Shown: positions 61,411 through 64,000 of the stretch, piece by piece | Numbering within the stretch: the first letter of the stretch is position 1 | Layout: every line of letters starts with the position of its first letter | Assembly (NCBI RefSeq): GCF_002563695.1 | Contig: NZ_PDJI01000004.1 | Span: forward strand, 2,480,001 to 2,544,000 | Direction: 5' to 3' | Origin: Georgenia soli | Lineage (GTDB): Bacteria; Actinomycetota; Actinomycetes; Actinomycetales; Actinomycetaceae | DNA length: 64,000 nt | Position numbers and translations under genes: made by a program | The notes under the pieces: model-generated | What the model was told of the DNA's origin: nothing | What the model saw: only the letters and a program-made list of their open reading frames with translations | The model's database searches: none

Positions 61411-61932
61411 TCAGGCCTCGCGGGCCTCGGATCCCGCGCCGCCGTCGAGCCCCGCGTAGTAGGAGGACTGGGCGGGGTAGTAGTCCGCGAACTGCACGGG
61501 CGAGCGGCCCGCCAGCGCGGCGAGCAGGTTGTCGAGGTAGTACTCCCAGCCGGGCCCGACCTCGGCGAGCGCGGCGCCGTCGTCGAGGTGGTGGAGGAGC
61601 GTCACGGTGCTGCCTCCGCCGGCCTCGGCGACGATGACCTCGAGCTGCCAGCCGCCGACCTCCTCGCCCAGCTCGACCGCCAGGTGCCGCGGCGGCTCGC
61701 ACGCGAGGATGGTGACGTCGGACTCGAAGCCGCCCTCCTCGAACGTCATGGCGAACCGGACCGTGCGGCCGACGCCCGGCGCGCCCGACCACCTGCCGAT
61801 CCAGCGAGCCGTCTTGTCCGGCTCGGTCAGCCACGCCCAGACCTCCTCCACGGGTACGTCGAGGGTGCGGGCGAGCTCGAGGTCACGGCCGTCGGCGGTC
61901 GCGCTCAGCGAACCGGTGGGGGTCGGGCTCAT
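61411..61932 (-). CDS. SRPBCC-fold (START/AHSA1-like) protein
   Basis: A 173-residue SRPBCC protein of the AHSA1/polyketide cyclase type: TLDVPVEEVWAWLTEPDKTA, RWIGRW, SDVTILACEPPRHLAVEL and a C-terminal helix with WEYYLDNLLAAL. Probably binds a hydrophobic ligand; cannot be linked to a defined pathway. ATG 61932 overlaps the stop of the upstream ABM-domain gene by 4 nt (ATGA). Confidence 0.85.
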   Translation of the reverse strand: MSPTPTGSLSATADGRDLELARTLDVPVEEVWAWLTEPDKTARWIGRWSGAPGVGRTVRFAMTFEEGGFESDVTILACEPPRHLAVELGEEVGGWQLEVIVAEAGGGSTVTLLHHLDDGAALAEVGPGWEYYLDNLLAALAGRSPVQFADYYPAQSSYYAGLDGGAGSEAREA

Positions 61933-62243
61933 GCGTGCTCCTCCGGAAGTCCCTTGCCCCCGACGACGTCCAGCTCCGCCACGTCCGACATGCCGGCGAT
62001 CAGCGGCATCGCCGCGGCGATCGTCTCCCGCACCTCGGGGGGCTCCAGAGAGGCGTCGTGAGCCGCCTTGTCGGTCCAGGCCTCCCACACCCAGACGGCG
62101 TCCGGCTCCTGCGACGTGCCGACCACGTAGTGGAGGCAGCCGGGGTCGCGGTGCATGGCCTCGGCCGCCCGGCGCAGCACGGCCACGAGCTCGTCGCGGC
62201 CACCGGGCTGCGCGGTGAACCTGCCGAGGCGGCCGTACGTCAT
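61929..62243 (-). CDS. Antibiotic biosynthesis monooxygenase-domain protein
   Basis: A 104-residue ABM-fold (dimeric alpha-beta barrel) protein: TAQPGGRDELVAVLRRAAEAM, PGCLHYVVGTSQEPDAVWVWEAW. Such proteins include quinol monooxygenases (YgiN) and haem-degrading or detoxifying enzymes; substrate not evident. Upstream of, and overlapping, the SRPBCC gene; the pair may act on an aromatic or quinone compound. Confidence 0.85.
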   Translation of the reverse strand: MTYGRLGRFTAQPGGRDELVAVLRRAAEAMHRDPGCLHYVVGTSQEPDAVWVWEAWTDKAAHDASLEPPEVRETIAAAMPLIAGMSDVAELDVVGGKGLPEEHA

Positions 62244-62297
62244 GAGGTCACCGTACGGAGGTCGCCGCGCCCGCGGAGCGGGTTTCGGCCGGGACCG

Positions 62298-62765
62298 TCA
62301 GTTGCGGCGGGCGATGGCCGTGGACAGGACGGTCGCGAAGGCGCACCACGCGGCGTAGGGGGCCAGGGCGGCCCCGGCACGCGGGCGGACGCGGGCCGTC
62401 CGGCGCACGAGGTCCGCCGAGCTCGCGGTGAGCACGAGGCACTCCGCCGCCGCGAGCCAGGGCCGCCGGGAGCGGAAGAAGAGCCAGCTCCAGCCGGCGT
62501 TGAGGGCCAGGTTCGTGCCGAGGGCCACGCGGTACGCCCGGTGGTCGGCCGGCGTGGGCGCCTCGTCGCTGAGCACCGCGGCCGAGGCCGCGGCGATGTC
62601 GGCGTACAACGCCGTCCAGACCACGGGGAAGGCGACGGGCGGCGGCTGCCACGACGGCTTGTCGAGGTCGCGGTACCACCGGTCGTCCGGGTCGGTCGCG
62701 AGGGAGCCGGCCACCGCCGTCGCCACGACAGCGGCCGCGGTGGCGGCGAGCGTTCTCGGTCTCAT
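62298..62765 (-). CDS. tspO: TspO/MBR family membrane protein
   Basis: A 155-residue translocator-protein homologue with five helices. The signature region KPSWQPPPVAFPVVWTALYA and later NAGWSWLFFRSRRPWLA with Trp-rich helices are diagnostic. Bacterial TspO binds porphyrins and cholesterol-like ligands and regulates tetrapyrrole levels. ATG 62765 overlaps the stop of a 34-codon ORF (ATGA), so it may be translationally coupled to it. A GGGAG lies upstream. Confidence 0.88.
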   Translation of the reverse strand: MRPRTLAATAAAVVATAVAGSLATDPDDRWYRDLDKPSWQPPPVAFPVVWTALYADIAAASAAVLSDEAPTPADHRAYRVALGTNLALNAGWSWLFFRSRRPWLAAAECLVLTASSADLVRRTARVRPRAGAALAPYAAWCAFATVLSTAIARRN

Positions 62766-62866
62766 GGCCTCTCCCGCTCCTGCCGGCCCAGGGCGGCGAG
62801 CCAGAGGTCGGCCACCCTCCGGCGATCTCCGGCGTCGATCACCAGGCACGCGATGCTCGCCCTCAT
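62762..62866 (-). CDS. 34-residue ORF resembling the N-terminus of a VOC-family protein
   Basis: A short ORF too small for standard calling: ATG 62866 to TGA 62764-62762, which overlaps the tspO start by 4 nt. The product resembles the first strand-helix of VOC/glyoxalase proteins (MRASIACLVIDAGDRRRV, then ADLWLAALG), after which the reading frame ends. It could be the remnant of a truncated VOC gene or a leader peptide that couples translation to tspO. No ribosome binding site stands out. Confidence 0.5.
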   Translation of the reverse strand: MRASIACLVIDAGDRRRVADLWLAALGRQERERP

Positions 62867-62946
62867 GCCACGAGCATGCCGTGGCGCCGCGGGGGTCGCG
62901 AGCGGACCGGCGAGGCGGGGGGACGCCGCGCGGGGCCCCGGTCGGC

Positions 62947-63405
62947 TCAGAGGCCGGCGACCTGCCGGGCGCGTCCCAGCTCGGTGGCGCTGACCTGGAC
63001 CTCGTAGCGGTCGGCCTCCAGGCCCTTGACGGAGGCGAAGTCACGCTCGCCGCGGGTGCTCCAGTGCGCGAGGAAGCCGAAGATGGCCCCCCAGACGGCA
63101 CCGAGCACGACGGCGGTGAGGAGGACGGCGAGCCAGGCGGCGCCGGGCAGGAAGAGGCCGAGCAGCAGTCCGAGCAGCAGGCCGAACCAGGCGCCGCTGC
63201 CCGCGCCGCGCAGCGCGGCGGCGCCGTTGGTGACGCGCCTGGTGACCTGCTCGACCGTGTGCAGGCCGGACCCGACGATGCGGACCTCGCCGACGGGGAA
63301 GCCGTTGTCGGACAGGTGGTCGACGAGGCTCTGCGCCTCGCGGTACGTGCCGAGCTCGACCAGCGTGCGGTAGTCGGCGGTAGGACGTGCGGTGGACACA
63401 GTCAT
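62947..63405 (-). CDS. General stress protein 17M-like (YflT) protein
   Basis: A 152-residue protein with an N-terminal domain like general stress protein 17M (LVELGTYREAQSLVDHLSDNG, PVGEVRIVGSG) and two hydrophobic segments (about 68-90 and 92-112) in the middle. Probably stress-inducible and membrane-associated. An inverted repeat GGTTGG/CCAACC (63426-63431 and 63438-63443) just upstream may be its operator. Confidence 0.8.
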   Translation of the reverse strand: MTVSTARPTADYRTLVELGTYREAQSLVDHLSDNGFPVGEVRIVGSGLHTVEQVTRRVTNGAAALRGAGSGAWFGLLLGLLLGLFLPGAAWLAVLLTAVVLGAVWGAIFGFLAHWSTRGERDFASVKGLEADRYEVQVSATELGRARQVAGL

Positions 63406-63527
63406 GCAGTGCCTCCTTGGCGATTGGTTGGGTCATACCAACCGTAGGACGGCGGCCATGGCCTCGCCACCGGGAGGGGCCGGGCCCGTTCCGGAATGGG
63501 GCGGCCCGGTCCGTTGTTGGGCCCGTC

Positions 63528-63842
63528 ATGGAGACCACAGTTCGCGCGGCCGAGAACCGGTTCGAGATCCTCGTCGACGACGCGGTCGTCGGCGTGGCCG
63601 AGTACCTCGACGACGGGGACCGGCGCATCTTCGACCACACGAGGGTCGACGACGCGATGTCCGGCAGGGGCCTGGCGGGCCGGCTCGTCGGGCACGCCCT
63701 GGACGAGACCCGGAAGGAGGGTCGGCGCGTCGTGCCGGTCTGCACCTACGTGGCCGCCTACGTCGAGCGTCATGAGGAGTACGCCGACCTCGTGGAGCCG
63801 GCCTCCGACGACGACGGCGACCTCGTCGCAGCGAGGTCCTGA
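63528..63842 (+). CDS. GNAT-like acetyltransferase domain protein (YidJ/GtnT-like)
   Basis: A 104-residue protein of the short Gcn5-related N-acetyltransferase-like family: FDHTRVDDAMSGRGLAGRLVG contains the acetyl-CoA-binding R-x-x-G-x-A-like loop, followed by VVPVCTYVAAYVERHEEYADL. These mini-GNAT proteins are widespread and poorly characterised; some act on small molecules. Start ATG 63528. No close neighbour in an operon. Confidence 0.8.
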   Translation: METTVRAAENRFEILVDDAVVGVAEYLDDGDRRIFDHTRVDDAMSGRGLAGRLVGHALDETRKEGRRVVPVCTYVAAYVERHEEYADLVEPASDDDGDLVAARS

Positions 63843-63865
63843 CCTCACCGCTCGGCCCGGCTCCT

Positions 63866-64000
63866 CAGCCCAGCCGGCGCATCGACGCCAGGTCCTGGGG
63901 AGCGACGAGCAGGCCCTCCTCCTGGCGTGCCCACCACCGGTGCTTACGGCGCAGCTCGTCGAGGGTGGAGTACCGGTACCGGAACACGCGTGCCCGGACG
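63866..64000 (-). CDS. Partial gene at window edge, C-terminus only
   Basis: An open frame on the minus strand enters from the right edge and ends at TGA 63868-63866. The visible 44 residues (RARVFRYRYSTLDELRRKHR ... LLVAPQDLASMRRLG) are basic and helical. I do not recognise the family; a Ser/Thr-rich or DNA-binding protein cannot be excluded. Low confidence without the rest of the gene. Confidence 0.45.

Overview
The window is 64 kb of very GC-rich DNA with strong third-codon-position GC bias, dense genes and many 4-nt ATGA/GTGA overlaps. Gene content points to an actinomycete (Actinomycetota), probably in or near the Micrococcales: a PPOX-class F420-type flavoprotein, LRV-type actinobacterial membrane proteins, a fused MrpA/B antiporter, an EtfD-like iron-sulfur oxidoreductase and a bifunctional dCTP deaminase-type protein. 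Species cannot be fixed from the sequence alone.

Layout. 1-2.6 kb: end of an aminotransferase gene, an intact IS110-family element, and a YwiC-like membrane protein. 2.6-6.8 kb: a pdhABC-type 2-oxoacid dehydrogenase operon with two overlapping palindromes in its leader. 7.0-10.6 kb: a phenolic-lipid-type cluster (type III PKS, ICMT-like methyltransferase and FAD oxidoreductase on the minus strand; divergent UbiA prenyltransferase). 10.6-13.5 kb: an unusual small locus with a cyclase-only LanKC-like protein, a TrmB/LuxR-type regulator and a 51-residue secreted Cys-containing peptide; the same 10-bp palindrome core lies upstream of both the cyclase-like and peptide genes. 13.5-18.4 kb: S9 peptidase, N-acetylmuramoyl-L-alanine amidase and a variant leucine-rich-repeat membrane protein.

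18.5-22.1 kb: a two-component system with an extra kinase-like membrane protein, interrupted by an LmeA-like gene on the other strand. 22.2-24.3 kb: CopD-CtaG fusion. 24.5-30.1 kb: a six-gene Bat-type operon (MoxR, DUF58, DUF4381-like, two VWA proteins, a TPR/Q-rich protein). 30-34.5 kb: DinB-like, TetR, second LRV protein, Nudix, PPOX. 33.4-37.8 kb: transglutaminase-like protein lacking the catalytic Cys, a fused ATP-grasp/alpha-E protein and a YqeB-like protein. 37.9-40.6 kb: LLM flavin oxidoreductase plus GH13 enzyme. 40.7-48.1 kb: M50 protease, serine hydrolase, tRNA-Gly(CCC), dcd, unknown protein, MFS transporter and EtfD-like protein. 48.4-55.2 kb: the mrpABCDEFG operon.

55.5-59.6 kb: a TPP riboswitch and thiBPQ thiamine importer, which supplies the cofactor needed by the PdhA/PdhB E1 at the other end of the window. 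59.6-64 kb: a PolA-like exonuclease/polymerase, SRPBCC and ABM-domain proteins, TspO with a 34-codon VOC-like leader ORF, a general stress protein, a GNAT-like protein and a partial gene at the edge.

The most promising region for something undescribed is 10.6-13.5 kb: a possible regulated RiPP-like or signalling system built from a stand-alone lanthionine-cyclase domain and a secreted Cys peptide. The shared palindrome gives sequence support that the genes form one regulon; the biochemical role is inference.
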